NCBI RefSeq assembly: GCF_900105735.1
Contig: NZ_LT629793.1
Span: forward strand, 4,464,001 to 4,528,000
DNA: 64,000 nucleotides
Direction of reading: 5' to 3'
From: Pseudomonas yamanorum
GTDB taxonomy: Bacteria; Pseudomonadota; Gammaproteobacteria; Pseudomonadales; Pseudomonadaceae
Shown here: positions 36,456 to 44,589 of the stretch, in pieces
How positions within the stretch are numbered: the stretch's first letter is position 1
Layout of the letters: every line of letters starts with the position of its first letter
Position numbers and translations under genes: made by a program
The notes under the pieces: generated by a model
What the model saw: only the letters and a program-made list of their open reading frames with translations
Told to the model about the DNA's origin: nothing
Databases searched by the model: none

Positions 36456-37205
36456 ATGGAAAACTCCAGCGCCGCCCCTCGTCTTCCCCGCAAGCGCCGC
36501 AGCCTTGCCCAGGAATTGGTCACGGTGTTGTCCGAGCAGATCCGCGACGGCCAACTCAAACGTGGCGACAAACTGCCCACTGAATCGGCGATCATGGACG
36601 CCCATGGGGTCAGCCGCACCGTGGTGCGTGAAGCCATCTCGCGATTGCAGGCGGCCGGGCAGGTGGAAACCCGCCATGGCATCGGCACCTTTGTGCTGGA
36701 TACGCCAAGCCCCAGCGGTTTCCGGATAGACCCGGCCACTGTCGTTACCCTGCGGGATGTACTGGCCATCCTTGAACTGCGGATCAGCCTGGAAGTGGAG
36801 TCTGCCGGGCTTGCTGCCCAGCGTCGTAGCGACGAGCAATTGGCCGGCATGCGTGCAGCCCTCGATGCCCTGAACGAAAGTGCGGCCCACGCCGGTGATG
36901 CGGTGGCGTCGGACTTCCAGTTCCACCTGCAGATTGCCCTGTCCACCGGCAACCGCTACTTCACCGACATCATGACCCACCTGGGCACCAGCATCATTCC
37001 GCGCACGCGGCTGAACTCGGCACGCCTGGCCCATGATGACCAGCAGCACTACATGAGCCGCCTGAGCCGCGAACACGAAGAGATCTATGAGGCGATCGCT
37101 CGCCAGGACTCGGATGCGGCACGGGCGGCCATGCGGTTGCACCTGACCAACAGCCGTGAACGGCTGCGCCATGCCCATGAAGAGGCAGAAGCGCAGCGCG
37201 GCTAG
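36456..37205 (+). CDS. FadR/FCD-type GntR regulator, probably of galactarate catabolism
   Basis: A 249-aa regulator: N-terminal GntR winged helix (LKRGDKLPTESAIMDAHGVSRT, VVREAISRLQAAGQVETRHG in pieces) and C-terminal FCD ligand domain with metal-site type residues (ASDFQFHLQIALSTGNRYF, EHEEIYEAIARQD). It sits beside the galactarate genes, so it probably represses them and responds to galactarate or an intermediate; that is inference. The last 42 codons and the following REP-like element are repeated at once downstream as a 243-bp tandem copy. The ATG at 36456 is the only plausible start. Confidence 0.85.
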   Translation: MENSSAAPRLPRKRRSLAQELVTVLSEQIRDGQLKRGDKLPTESAIMDAHGVSRTVVREAISRLQAAGQVETRHGIGTFVLDTPSPSGFRIDPATVVTLRDVLAILELRISLEVESAGLAAQRRSDEQLAGMRAALDALNESAAHAGDAVASDFQFHLQIALSTGNRYFTDIMTHLGTSIIPRTRLNSARLAHDDQQHYMSRLSREHEEIYEAIARQDSDAARAAMRLHLTNSRERLRHAHEEAEAQRG

Positions 37206-37218
37206 TGCCTATTCAAAC

Positions 37219-37323
37219 GTAGGAGCTGTCGAGCCCCAGCGAGGCTGCGATGCAGGCGCTGAGGTCTGGCAGGTTCATCGAGTCGATCCCACCGCAGCCT
37301 CGCCAAGGCTCGACAGCTCCCAC
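37219..37323. repeat. REP-like inverted pair, AGCTGTCGAGC class (copy 1)
   Basis: GGAGCTGTCGAGCCCCAGCG and the inverse CGACAGCTCC flank a ~50-bp loop. This core differs from the GCGGGCTTGCTCGC elements elsewhere in the window. Confidence 0.8.
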
Positions 37324-37448
37324 AGATCTATGAAGCGATCGCTCGCCAGGATTCGGATGCGGCACGGGCGGCCATGCGGTTGCACCTGACCAACAGCCGT
37401 GAACGGCTGCGCCATGCCCATGAAGAGGCAGAAGCGCAGCGCGGCTAG
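37324..37448 (+). pseudogene. Duplicated 3' fragment of the FadR-type regulator gene
   Basis: This stretch repeats the final 41 codons and stop of the upstream regulator, with only two differences, both at third codon positions and both silent (GAG/GAA, GAC/GAT). It has no start codon or promoter of its own and should be a remnant of the tandem duplication. Confidence 0.85.
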
Positions 37449-37461
37449 TGCCTATTTAAAT

Positions 37462-37566
37462 GTGGGAGCTGTCGAGCTTCAGCGAGGCTGCGATGCCGGC
37501 GCTGAGGTCTGGCAGGTTCAGCGAGTCGATCCCATCGCAGCCTCGCCGGGGCTCGACAGCTCCCAC
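37462..37566. repeat. REP-like inverted pair, AGCTGTCGAGC class (copy 2)
   Basis: Second copy, with more regular ends (AATGTGGGAGCTGTCGAGC and its inverse at the right end). It lies 24 bp from the end of the phospholipase-like gene. Confidence 0.8.
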
Positions 37567-37590
37567 ATTTGATTTTTGTTGCCTGGACTA

Positions 37591-38748
37591 TTAGCTGGCC
37601 GGTTGGTTGGGCTTGTAGTCCTTGAGCAACAGATACGTGCTCCAACCCCACCAGTCATTGGTCCACTGCTTGTCATTCAGGTTGTTGACGTCCTTGCGCC
37701 GCAGCACCTTGTCGCCTTCTGCCTTGAACAGCGGTGAGAAGTTATTCGCCGGGTTTTGCGCGGCGTTCAGGTCCGGCACATACAGCGGCGCCTTGAAGTT
37801 GGCCGGGGAGGGCGCTACGCCGCTGATAAAGGTTTCGAAGATCTCATCCGCCGAGGCCTGCACGGCACGTTTGACCATGGCTCGGTTGGCCGCGTCGCTG
37901 CTGTCGAAGTAGCGTTTATCACCGTAAGCGTGCCACTGATCGCCGAAGGCATTGCGCACATTGAGCCCGAACTTGCTGTCTTCATCGTGCATGAAGCGGC
38001 TGATCAGCGAGCCCAGTTCACCCGGGGTCACCACCGCCGCCAGTTGCTTGCGCGGTACCCGCAGGTGGCCGGCGGAAAACAGGTCGGTCAAAAAGTGATC
38101 AGCAAAGCTGTTCATGGCGTAAGCCAGTTCCAGCGCCTGGTCGGTGCCGGTCTGATGAGCGACGACGGCTTGTTGCAGGGCTGCCGTATGGCCCGCCAGA
38201 TACGCCGCCAACGCCCATTCGCCGAAGTGGTCGGCATTGTCTGCCGCCAGTTTCAGGTAGCGTCCGAGTGGAATCAGAGCCGACACGGCACTGCCGCCGC
38301 CGGTGATGCGGTTCCATTCCTCGGACAAGGTGTCACCCAGTGCGTCATACGCTTCATGGGGTTGCTTGCCATCCTTGATCGCCTGGTTGACTGCATTGAT
38401 CTCCTTTTGCATCACCGCGAGGATCTTGCCCGCTTCCTCTCGTGATGCCGGCAATACCGCCAACGAGTTGAACGCATCGGTAAAGCGCTGCACGCGGTCC
38501 GCAGGCGATGCGCCCTCGTTGATGGGGCGCCCGGGAATGCCATAGAAATCACCGCCCAGGGCAATGATCTGGCCGTAGCTCAGGGCCAGGCCGTTGGGCA
38601 GGTGCAATTCGACCTGCCGCGCGGGAATCGCCGGGGCGTCCTTGACGAAGCGCAACAAGGTATCGTCGCCGATGGCCGTGTGTTCTCCGCCTTCGAAGCG
38701 CAGGGTGGGTGGTCTTTTTTCAGGTGTGGCGAGTTCAAGATCTGACAT
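37591..38748 (-). CDS. Phospholipase C-like protein
   Basis: A 385-aa protein without signal peptide. YGQIIALGGDFYGIPGRPIN near residues 55-75 and two His/Asp-rich helices, NADHFGEWALAAYLAGH and NSFADHFLTDLFSAGHLR, are the key features. The DHF...GH pairs look like metal ligands and resemble the atypical phosphatidylcholine-hydrolysing phospholipase C of P. fluorescens and zinc-dependent phospholipases, as I recall them. The RBS AAGGAG and ATG at 38748 are clear. It is divergent from the galactarate operon and carries a LexA-type box in its leader, so it may be induced by DNA damage. Enzyme activity is inferred. Confidence 0.75.
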   Translation of the reverse strand: MSDLELATPEKRPPTLRFEGGEHTAIGDDTLLRFVKDAPAIPARQVELHLPNGLALSYGQIIALGGDFYGIPGRPINEGASPADRVQRFTDAFNSLAVLPASREEAGKILAVMQKEINAVNQAIKDGKQPHEAYDALGDTLSEEWNRITGGGSAVSALIPLGRYLKLAADNADHFGEWALAAYLAGHTAALQQAVVAHQTGTDQALELAYAMNSFADHFLTDLFSAGHLRVPRKQLAAVVTPGELGSLISRFMHDEDSKFGLNVRNAFGDQWHAYGDKRYFDSSDAANRAMVKRAVQASADEIFETFISGVAPSPANFKAPLYVPDLNAAQNPANNFSPLFKAEGDKVLRRKDVNNLNDKQWTNDWWGWSTYLLLKDYKPNQPAS

Positions 38749-38787
38749 GTTAGCTCCTTGCTATGTTGTAGGAATCTTCCGTAATAA

Positions 38788-38803
38788 CTGTATGCATATA
38801 CAG
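38788..38803 (-). promoter_or_regulatory. LexA-type SOS box upstream of the phospholipase-like gene
   Basis: CTGTATGCATATACAG fits CTGT-N8-ACAG, with CTGTAT/ATACAG arms. It differs from the pseudomonad LexA consensus as I recall it at only two central positions. It lies 40 bp before the ATG and just downstream of the predicted promoter, where LexA would block transcription. Confidence 0.7.
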
Positions 38804-38811
38804 CTAAATCG

Positions 38812-38839
38812 AGCATAGAGGAATAATTTCCTACGTCAA
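38812..38839 (-). promoter_or_regulatory. Candidate promoter of the phospholipase-like gene
   Basis: Minus strand: TTGACG (38834-38839), 16-bp spacer, TATGCT (38812-38817). The predicted transcription start falls next to the SOS box. Confidence 0.5.
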
Positions 38840-38887
38840 GAACGTCGCGTTGACGCCTCAACCCGTAGGAAGGTCGATGAATTGCAG

Positions 38888-38915
38888 TTGACGAATATTT
38901 TTATAGTTGTACGAT
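38888..38915 (+). promoter_or_regulatory. Candidate promoter of the galactarate operon
   Basis: TTGACG, 16-bp AT-rich spacer, TACGAT, 69 bp before kdgD. The -10 box lies inside the inverted repeat at 38906-38925. Confidence 0.5.
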
Positions 38916-38925
38916 GACGTACGAC
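38906..38925. promoter_or_regulatory. Candidate operator of the FadR-type regulator
   Basis: GTTGTACGATGACGTACGAC: 8-bp arms with one mismatch around a 4-bp centre, overlapping the -10 box of the galactarate operon. The GT...AC pattern is like FCD-family operators. Binding by the upstream regulator is inferred. Confidence 0.5.
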
Positions 38926-38983
38926 ATCAAGATAACCGTCCGTAATCTCTCAACAGAAAGTCTTCGCCCAGGGTGTTCGAATA

Positions 38984-39895
38984 ATGAATCCACAAGAACT
39001 GAAGTCCATCCTCTCTCACGGTCTGCTGTCTTTCCCGGTGACCGATTTCAACGCCCAGGGTGATTTCCACCAGGCGGGTTACATCAAGCGTCTGGAGTGG
39101 CTGGCCCCTTACGGCGCTACTGCCCTGTTCGCCGCTGGCGGCACCGGTGAGTTTTTCTCCCTGGCGGCCAGCGAATATTCGCAAGTGGTGAAAACTGCCG
39201 TCGATACCTGCGCCACCAGCGTGCCGATTCTTGCCGGTGTCGGCGGTGCCACCCGCCAGGCCATCGAGTACGCCCAGGAAGCCGAGCGTCTTGGTGCCAA
39301 AGGCCTGCTGCTGCTGCCGCACTACCTGACCGAAGCCAGCCAGGACGGGGTTGCCGCCCACGTTGAAGCGGTGTGCAAGTCGGTCAAGATCGGCGTCGTG
39401 GTCTACAACCGCAACGTCTGCCGCCTGACCGCGCCGCTGCTGGAACGCCTGGCCGAGCGCTGCCCGAACCTGATCGGCTACAAGGATGGCCTGGGTGACA
39501 TTGAATTGATGGTGTCGATCCGCCGTCGTCTCGGTGACCGTTTCAGCTACCTGGGCGGCTTGCCGACTGCAGAGGTTTACGCCGCTGCCTACAAGGCCCT
39601 GGGCGTGCCGGTGTACTCCTCGGCGGTGTTCAACTTCATTCCAAAAACCGCGATGGATTTCTACCACGCCATTGCCCGGGAAGATCACGCCACCGTCGGC
39701 AAGATCATCGACGACTTCTTCCTGCCTTATCTCGACATCCGTAACCGCAAGGCCGGTTACGCCGTGAGCATCGTCAAGGCCGGGGCGAAAATCGTCGGCT
39801 ATGACGCCGGCCCCGTGCGTACGCCGCTGACCGATCTGCTGCCGGAAGAATACGAAGCCCTGGCCGCGCTGATCGACAAGCAAGGCGCGCAATAA
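38984..39895 (+). CDS. kdgD: 5-dehydro-4-deoxyglucarate dehydratase
   Basis: A 303-aa DapA-family aldolase/dehydratase that converts 5-dehydro-4-deoxyglucarate to 2,5-dioxopentanoate (2-oxoglutarate semialdehyde) with loss of CO2 and water. Features are [23 protein letters not shown] (substrate carboxylate loop), VVYNRN with the active-site Tyr, and the Schiff-base Lys167 in [10 protein letters not shown]. First gene of the operon; the following gene takes its product. An intrinsic-terminator-like hairpin follows. Confidence 0.95.
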   Translation: MNPQELKSILSHGLLSFPVTDFNAQGDFHQAGYIKRLEWLAPYGATALFAAGGTGEFFSLAASEYSQVVKTAVDTCATSVPILAGVGGATRQAIEYAQEAERLGAKGLLLLPHYLTEASQDGVAAHVEAVCKSVKIGVVVYNRNVCRLTAPLLERLAERCPNLIGYKDGLGDIELMVSIRRRLGDRFSYLGGLPTAEVYAAAYKALGVPVYSSAVFNFIPKTAMDFYHAIAREDHATVGKIIDDFFLPYLDIRNRKAGYAVSIVKAGAKIVGYDAGPVRTPLTDLLPEEYEALAALIDKQGAQ

Positions 39896-39905
39896 CCCAT
39901 CACCA

Positions 39906-39932
39906 AGGCCGCTGAGTAATCAGCGGCTTTTT
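39906..39932 (+). terminator. Hairpin with T-run inside the galactarate operon
   Basis: GCCGCTGA, 4-nt loop, TCAGCGGC then TTTTT, between kdgD and the dehydrogenase gene. It would reduce, not abolish, downstream expression if the genes form one operon. Confidence 0.65.
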
Positions 39933-39949
39933 GCGTCAGGAGAGAATTC

Positions 39950-41395
39950 GTGTCCCAAGCCAAGCGTTTTGAAAACTACATCGGTGGCCAGTGGGTTGCC
40001 GGCGCCGACTACTCGGCCAACATCAACCCGTCGGAGTTGTCTGATGTCATTGGCGAATACGCCAAGGCTGACCTCGCCCAAGTCCACGCGGCCATCGACG
40101 CTGCGCGCGCTGCATTCCCGGCGTGGTCCACTTCCGGCATCCAGGCGCGCCATGACTCCCTGGATAAAGTCGGCACCGAAATCCTCGCCCGTCGCGAAGA
40201 GCTGGGCACCCTGCTGGCCCGGGAGGAGGGCAAGACCCTGCCGGAAGCCATCGGCGAAGTGACCCGCGCCGGTAACATCTTCAAATTTTTCGCCGGTGAA
40301 TGCCTGCGCCTGTCCGGCGACTACCTGCCGTCGGTGCGTCCGGGCGTCAATGTCGAAGTGACCCGCGAAGCGTTGGGCGTCGTTGGCCTGATCACCCCAT
40401 GGAACTTCCCGATTGCCATCCCGGCCTGGAAGATCGCACCGGCCCTGGCCTACGGCAACTGCGTGGTGCTCAAGCCGGCTGAGCTGGTGCCGGGCTGCGC
40501 CTGGGCCCTGGCCGAAATCATCTCCCGCGCCGGTTTCCCCGCCGGTGTGTTCAACCTGGTAATGGGCAGCGGCCGTGTGGTTGGCGATGCCATGGTCAAC
40601 AGCCCGAAAGTCGACGGTATTAGCTTCACTGGCTCGGTGGGCGTGGGTCGTCAGATCGCCGTCAGCTGCGTGTCGCGCCAGGCCAAGGTGCAGTTGGAAA
40701 TGGGCGGCAAGAACCCGCAGATCGTTCTCGACGACGCCGACCTCAAGCAAGCGGTCGAGTTGTCGGTGCAGAGCGCGTTCTACTCCACCGGCCAGCGTTG
40801 CACTGCGTCCAGCCGCTTTATCGTCACCGCCGGAATTCACGACCAGTTCGTCGCGGCCATGGCTGAGCGGATGAAGTCGATCAAGGTCGGCCACGCCCTG
40901 AAAACCGGCACCGACATCGGCCCGGTGGTTTCCCAGGCCCAGCTGGACCAGGACCTGAAGTACATCGACATCGGTCAGAGCGAAGGTGCCCGGCTGGTCA
41001 GCGGTGGGGAACTGGTGACGTGCGACACCGAAGGCTACTTCCTTGCACCGACGCTGTTTGCCGACAGCGAAGCCGCGATGCGCATCAGCCGTGAAGAGAT
41101 CTTCGGCCCGGTGGCCAATGTGGTCCGCGTAGCGGATTACGAGGCGGCGCTGGCGATGGCCAACGACACCGAATTCGGTCTCTCGGCCGGTATCGCTACC
41201 ACGTCGCTGAAGTATGCCAACCACTTCAAGCGTCATTCCCAGGCCGGGATGGTGATGGTCAATCTGCCGACTGCCGGCGTGGATTACCACGTTCCATTCG
41301 GTGGCCGTAAGGGCTCATCCTACGGCTCGCGTGAGCAGGGTCGCTATGCGCAAGAGTTCTACACCGTGGTGAAAACCAGCTACATCGGTTCCTGA
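39950..41395 (+). CDS. 2-oxoglutarate semialdehyde dehydrogenase (aldehyde dehydrogenase family)
   Basis: A 481-aa NAD(P)-dependent enzyme that oxidises 2-oxoglutarate semialdehyde to 2-oxoglutarate, completing the pathway. PWNFPIAIPAWKIAPAL, FTGSVGVGRQIA, catalytic Glu250 in LEMGGKNPQ and catalytic Cys284 in GQRCTASSRF are present. The start codon is GTG at 39950 behind AGGAGAG. The C-terminal YGSREQGRYAQEFYTVVKT fits the D-glucarate/galactarate-type semialdehyde dehydrogenases. Confidence 0.93.
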   Translation: MSQAKRFENYIGGQWVAGADYSANINPSELSDVIGEYAKADLAQVHAAIDAARAAFPAWSTSGIQARHDSLDKVGTEILARREELGTLLAREEGKTLPEAIGEVTRAGNIFKFFAGECLRLSGDYLPSVRPGVNVEVTREALGVVGLITPWNFPIAIPAWKIAPALAYGNCVVLKPAELVPGCAWALAEIISRAGFPAGVFNLVMGSGRVVGDAMVNSPKVDGISFTGSVGVGRQIAVSCVSRQAKVQLEMGGKNPQIVLDDADLKQAVELSVQSAFYSTGQRCTASSRFIVTAGIHDQFVAAMAERMKSIKVGHALKTGTDIGPVVSQAQLDQDLKYIDIGQSEGARLVSGGELVTCDTEGYFLAPTLFADSEAAMRISREEIFGPVANVVRVADYEAALAMANDTEFGLSAGIATTSLKYANHFKRHSQAGMVMVNLPTAGVDYHVPFGGRKGSSYGSREQGRYAQEFYTVVKTSYIGS

Positions 41396-41405
41396 CGGCA
41401 ACACC

Positions 41406-41431
41406 CTGTGGCGGGTCCGTGCCCGCCACAG
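41406..41431 (+). other. Hairpin between dehydrogenase and permease genes
   Basis: CTGTGGCGGG, TCCGTG loop, CCCGCCACAG; a perfect 10-bp stem without a U-run. Possible processing or stabilising structure in the operon message. Confidence 0.55.
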
Positions 41432-41482
41432 GCTTACAATTTGTTTACCCGCAAAAAAAATAATTAGTGGGAGTACATCTTC

Positions 41483-42847
41483 ATGCAAGCGACCAAGCCG
41501 ACCCATGTCCGCTATTTGATCCTGCTCATGCTGTTTCTGGTGACCACGATCAACTATGCCGACCGGGCCACCATCGCCATCGCCGGCTCCAGCCTGCAAA
41601 AAGACCTCGGCATCGACGCGGTCACCCTCGGTTACATCTTCTCCGCATTCGGTTGGGCCTACGTGGCCGGGCAAATTCCCGGTGGCTGGCTGCTGGACCG
41701 ATTCGGTTCGAAAAAAGTCTATGCCCTGAGCATCTTCACCTGGTCACTGTTCACCGTGCTGCAAGGCTATGTCGGTGAATTCGGTGTATCCACGGCCATC
41801 GTGGCGCTGTTCATGTTGCGATTCCTGGTGGGCCTGGCTGAAGCGCCATCCTTTCCCGGAAATGCCCGCATCGTGGCGGCATGGTTTCCTACGGCTGAAC
41901 GCGGGACTGCCTCGGCGATCTTCAACTCGGCGCAGTACTTCGCCACGGTGTTGTTCGCGCCGCTGATGGGGTGGATCGTCTACACCTTCGGCTGGCAGCA
42001 CGTATTCGTGGTGATGGGCGGCATCGGAATCGTCTTCTCGCTGATCTGGCTGAGAGTTATCCACAGCCCGCGCCAGCACCCGATGATCAACGAGGCTGAG
42101 CTCCAGCACATCGCTGCCAACGGGGCCATGGTCGACATGGACCAGGACAAGGGCAAAGGCAAGAAAACCGACGGGCCGAAGTGGGATTACATCCGTCAGT
42201 TGCTGACGAACCGCATGATGCTCGGCGTGTACCTGGGCCAGTACTGCATCAATGGCATTACCTATTTCTTCCTGACCTGGTTCCCGGTGTACTTGGTTCA
42301 AGAGCGCGGCATGACGATCCTCAAGGCTGGCTTCATCGCGTCCTTGCCGGCGATCTGCGGCTTTATCGGCGGCGTGTTGGGCGGAGTAATTTCCGACTAC
42401 CTGCTGCGCAAGGGCCATTCGCTGACCTTCGCCCGCAAGGCGCCGATCATTGGTGGCTTGCTGATTTCCAGTAGCATCGTCGCGTGCAACTACGTGGACA
42501 TCGAATGGATGGTGGTGGGCTTCATGGCCCTGGCCTTCTTCGGTAAAGGCGTTGGCGCACTGGGCTGGGCGGTGGTGTCCGACACTTCGCCGAAACAAAT
42601 CGCAGGTTTGAGCGGCGGTCTGTTCAACATGTTCGGCAACCTGGCGTCCATCAGCACCCCGATCGTGATCGGCTACATCATCAGCACCACTGGCTCCTTC
42701 AAGTGGGCGCTGGTGTTCGTCGGTGCCAACGCGTTGCTGGCGGTGTTCAGCTACCTGGTGATCGTCGGTCCGATCAAACGTGTGGTGCTTAAAGAGCCGC
42801 CGGCCAACGGCCCCGAGCTGACTAAACTTTCCCAAGCGCATTCCTGA
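41483..42847 (+). CDS. garP: MFS transporter, glucarate/galactarate type (GudP/GarP family)
   Basis: A 454-aa anion:cation symporter of the major facilitator superfamily with 12 predicted membrane segments. [13 protein letters not shown] near the start and the loop [16 protein letters not shown] between TM2 and TM3 are family signatures. It has a basic cytoplasmic loop ([15 protein letters not shown]) in the middle. Neighbouring catabolic genes indicate galactarate/glucarate uptake. The symbol follows E. coli usage and the exact substrate range is inferred. Confidence 0.88.
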   Translation: MQATKPTHVRYLILLMLFLVTTINYADRATIAIAGSSLQKDLGIDAVTLGYIFSAFGWAYVAGQIPGGWLLDRFGSKKVYALSIFTWSLFTVLQGYVGEFGVSTAIVALFMLRFLVGLAEAPSFPGNARIVAAWFPTAERGTASAIFNSAQYFATVLFAPLMGWIVYTFGWQHVFVVMGGIGIVFSLIWLRVIHSPRQHPMINEAELQHIAANGAMVDMDQDKGKGKKTDGPKWDYIRQLLTNRMMLGVYLGQYCINGITYFFLTWFPVYLVQERGMTILKAGFIASLPAICGFIGGVLGGVISDYLLRKGHSLTFARKAPIIGGLLISSSIVACNYVDIEWMVVGFMALAFFGKGVGALGWAVVSDTSPKQIAGLSGGLFNMFGNLASISTPIVIGYIISTTGSFKWALVFVGANALLAVFSYLVIVGPIKRVVLKEPPANGPELTKLSQAHS

Positions 42848-42860
42848 AGGGGCCCGCGTC

Positions 42861-44414
42861 ATGCAGTTGATTGAACATGCCGATTCGCCACGCTCCATCC
42901 GTTTGCACGCGCTGGATAACGTGGTGATTGTGGTCAACGACCAGGGCGTACCGGCGGGGACCGAGTTTCCCGACGGCCTGGTGACGGTGGATTTCATTCC
43001 CCAAAGCCACAAGGTGACGCTGGAAGACATCCCCGAAGGCGGCCGGATCATTCGCTACGGGCAGACCATCGGTTATGCCTTGCGCCCGATTCCGCGCGGC
43101 AGTTGGGTCCAGGAAGATCAACTGCGCATGCCCACGGCGCCGCCGCTGGACAGCTTGCCGCTGTCCACTGAAGTGCCCGAGACCCAGGCGCCGCTGGAGG
43201 GTTTTACCTTCGAGGGTTATCGCAATGCCGACGGCACCGTCGGCACGCGCAATATCCTCGGCATCACCACCACGGTGCAGTGCGTCACTGGGGTGCTGGA
43301 CCACGCGGTGAAACGCATCAAGGACGAGTTGCTGCCCAAGTACCCGAACGTCGATGACGTGGTGGCGCTGACCCACAGCTACGGCTGCGGCGTGGCGATT
43401 ACGGCCACCGACGCGTACATCCCGATCCGCACCGTGCGCAATCTGGCGCGTAACCCGAACCTGGGCGGTGAAGCCCTGGTGATCAGCCTGGGTTGCGAGA
43501 AGTTGCAGGCCGGGCAGTTGATGCACGACAACGACAGCTCGGTGGATCTGAGTGAGCCGTGGCTGTATCGGTTGCAGGACTCCAGCCACGGCTTTACCGA
43601 AATGATCGAACAGATCATGGCATTGGCCGAAACCCGCCTGAAGAAACTCGACCTGCGTCGTCGGGAAACGGTCCCGGCGTCGGAGTTGATTCTCGGCATG
43701 CAGTGCGGTGGCAGTGATGCGTTTTCTGGGATCACCGCCAATCCGGCGTTGGGTTATGCCTCGGATCTGCTGCTGCGGGCGGGCGCGACGGTGATGTTTT
43801 CTGAAGTGACGGAAGTGCGGGATGCCATCTACCTGCTGACTTCCCGTGCGGAAAACCAGGATGTAGCCCGGGAGCTGGTGCGGGAAATGGACTGGTACGA
43901 CCGCTACCTGGCCAAGGGTGAGGCGGACCGCAGCGCCAACACCACGCCGGGGAACAAGAAGGGTGGCTTGTCGAATATTGTCGAGAAGTCGCTGGGGTCG
44001 ATCGTCAAGTCGGGCAGCAGTGCGATCAATGGCGTGCTCGGCCCGGGGGAGCGGTTCAATCGCAAGGGCCTGATCTTTTGCGCCACGCCGGCCAGTGATT
44101 TTGTCTGCGGGACATTGCAGTTGGCGGCGGGGATGAACCTGCATGTGTTTACGACCGGGCGTGGTACGCCCTATGGGCTGGCGATGGCGCCGGTGGTGAA
44201 GGTCTCGACCCGGACCGAGCTAGCGCAGCGTTGGCCGGACCTGATTGATATCGACGCCGGGCGGATCGCCACCGGGCGGGCGACGATCGAGGAGTTGGGT
44301 TGGGAGTTGTTCCACTTCTACCTGGATGTGGCCAGCGGCAAGAAGCAGACGTGGGCGGAGCAGCACAAGCTGCACAACGACATTACGTTGTTCAATCCGG
44401 CACCGATTACTTAA
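42861..44414 (+). CDS. garD: Galactarate dehydratase
   Basis: A 517-aa UxaA-family lyase giving 5-dehydro-4-deoxyglucarate. The N-terminal SAF domain (residues ~10-85, [18 protein letters not shown] and [14 protein letters not shown]) is followed by the catalytic part with [26 protein letters not shown] and [19 protein letters not shown], and near the end [20 protein letters not shown]. Metal-dependent in characterised homologues. It is the last gene of the cluster, 13 bp after the permease. Confidence 0.95.
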   Translation: MQLIEHADSPRSIRLHALDNVVIVVNDQGVPAGTEFPDGLVTVDFIPQSHKVTLEDIPEGGRIIRYGQTIGYALRPIPRGSWVQEDQLRMPTAPPLDSLPLSTEVPETQAPLEGFTFEGYRNADGTVGTRNILGITTTVQCVTGVLDHAVKRIKDELLPKYPNVDDVVALTHSYGCGVAITATDAYIPIRTVRNLARNPNLGGEALVISLGCEKLQAGQLMHDNDSSVDLSEPWLYRLQDSSHGFTEMIEQIMALAETRLKKLDLRRRETVPASELILGMQCGGSDAFSGITANPALGYASDLLLRAGATVMFSEVTEVRDAIYLLTSRAENQDVARELVREMDWYDRYLAKGEADRSANTTPGNKKGGLSNIVEKSLGSIVKSGSSAINGVLGPGERFNRKGLIFCATPASDFVCGTLQLAAGMNLHVFTTGRGTPYGLAMAPVVKVSTRTELAQRWPDLIDIDAGRIATGRATIEELGWELFHFYLDVASGKKQTWAEQHKLHNDITLFNPAPIT

Positions 44415-44422
44415 GACCGAGT

Positions 44423-44519
44423 CGCCTGCTTCGCGAGCAAGCCCGCTCCCACATTTGACTGCATTCCAAAGGTAGAACTCGGTCAAATGTGGGAGCGGGC
44501 TTGCTCGCGAAAGCGGTAG
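44423..44519. repeat. REPIN after garD
   Basis: CGAGCAAGCCCGCTCCCACA ... TGTGGGAGCGGGCTTGCTCG with a loop that is the reverse complement of the loop in the element at 30003. Confidence 0.9.
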
Positions 44520-44589
44520 TCCAGACGAAGCTGGCCATGCTGGCTTATCATTAGCCACCTACCGACGCCCACCCAAGGTTCTCCCCGGC

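Larger units (their letters stand above)
37081..37566. repeat. 243-bp direct tandem duplication (regulator 3' end plus REP-like palindrome)
   Basis: Unit 1 is 37081-37323 and unit 2 is 37324-37566; both begin AGATCTATGA and end GACAGCTCCCAC. They differ at about 12 positions. The first ~125 bp are the last codons of the FadR-type gene; the rest is a palindromic repeat. The boundaries are sharp: sequence before unit 1 and after unit 2 does not match the junction. Confidence 0.95.

Noticed and set aside
38788..38803. SOS box as a control site of kdgD instead of the phospholipase gene
   Set aside because: It lies about 85 bp upstream of the predicted kdgD -35 box but immediately after the phospholipase promoter, which fits LexA repression far better.
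39920..44144. Minus-strand frames of 435-456 codons opposite the galactarate genes
   Set aside because: No RBS, no domains, and composition typical of antisense frames.
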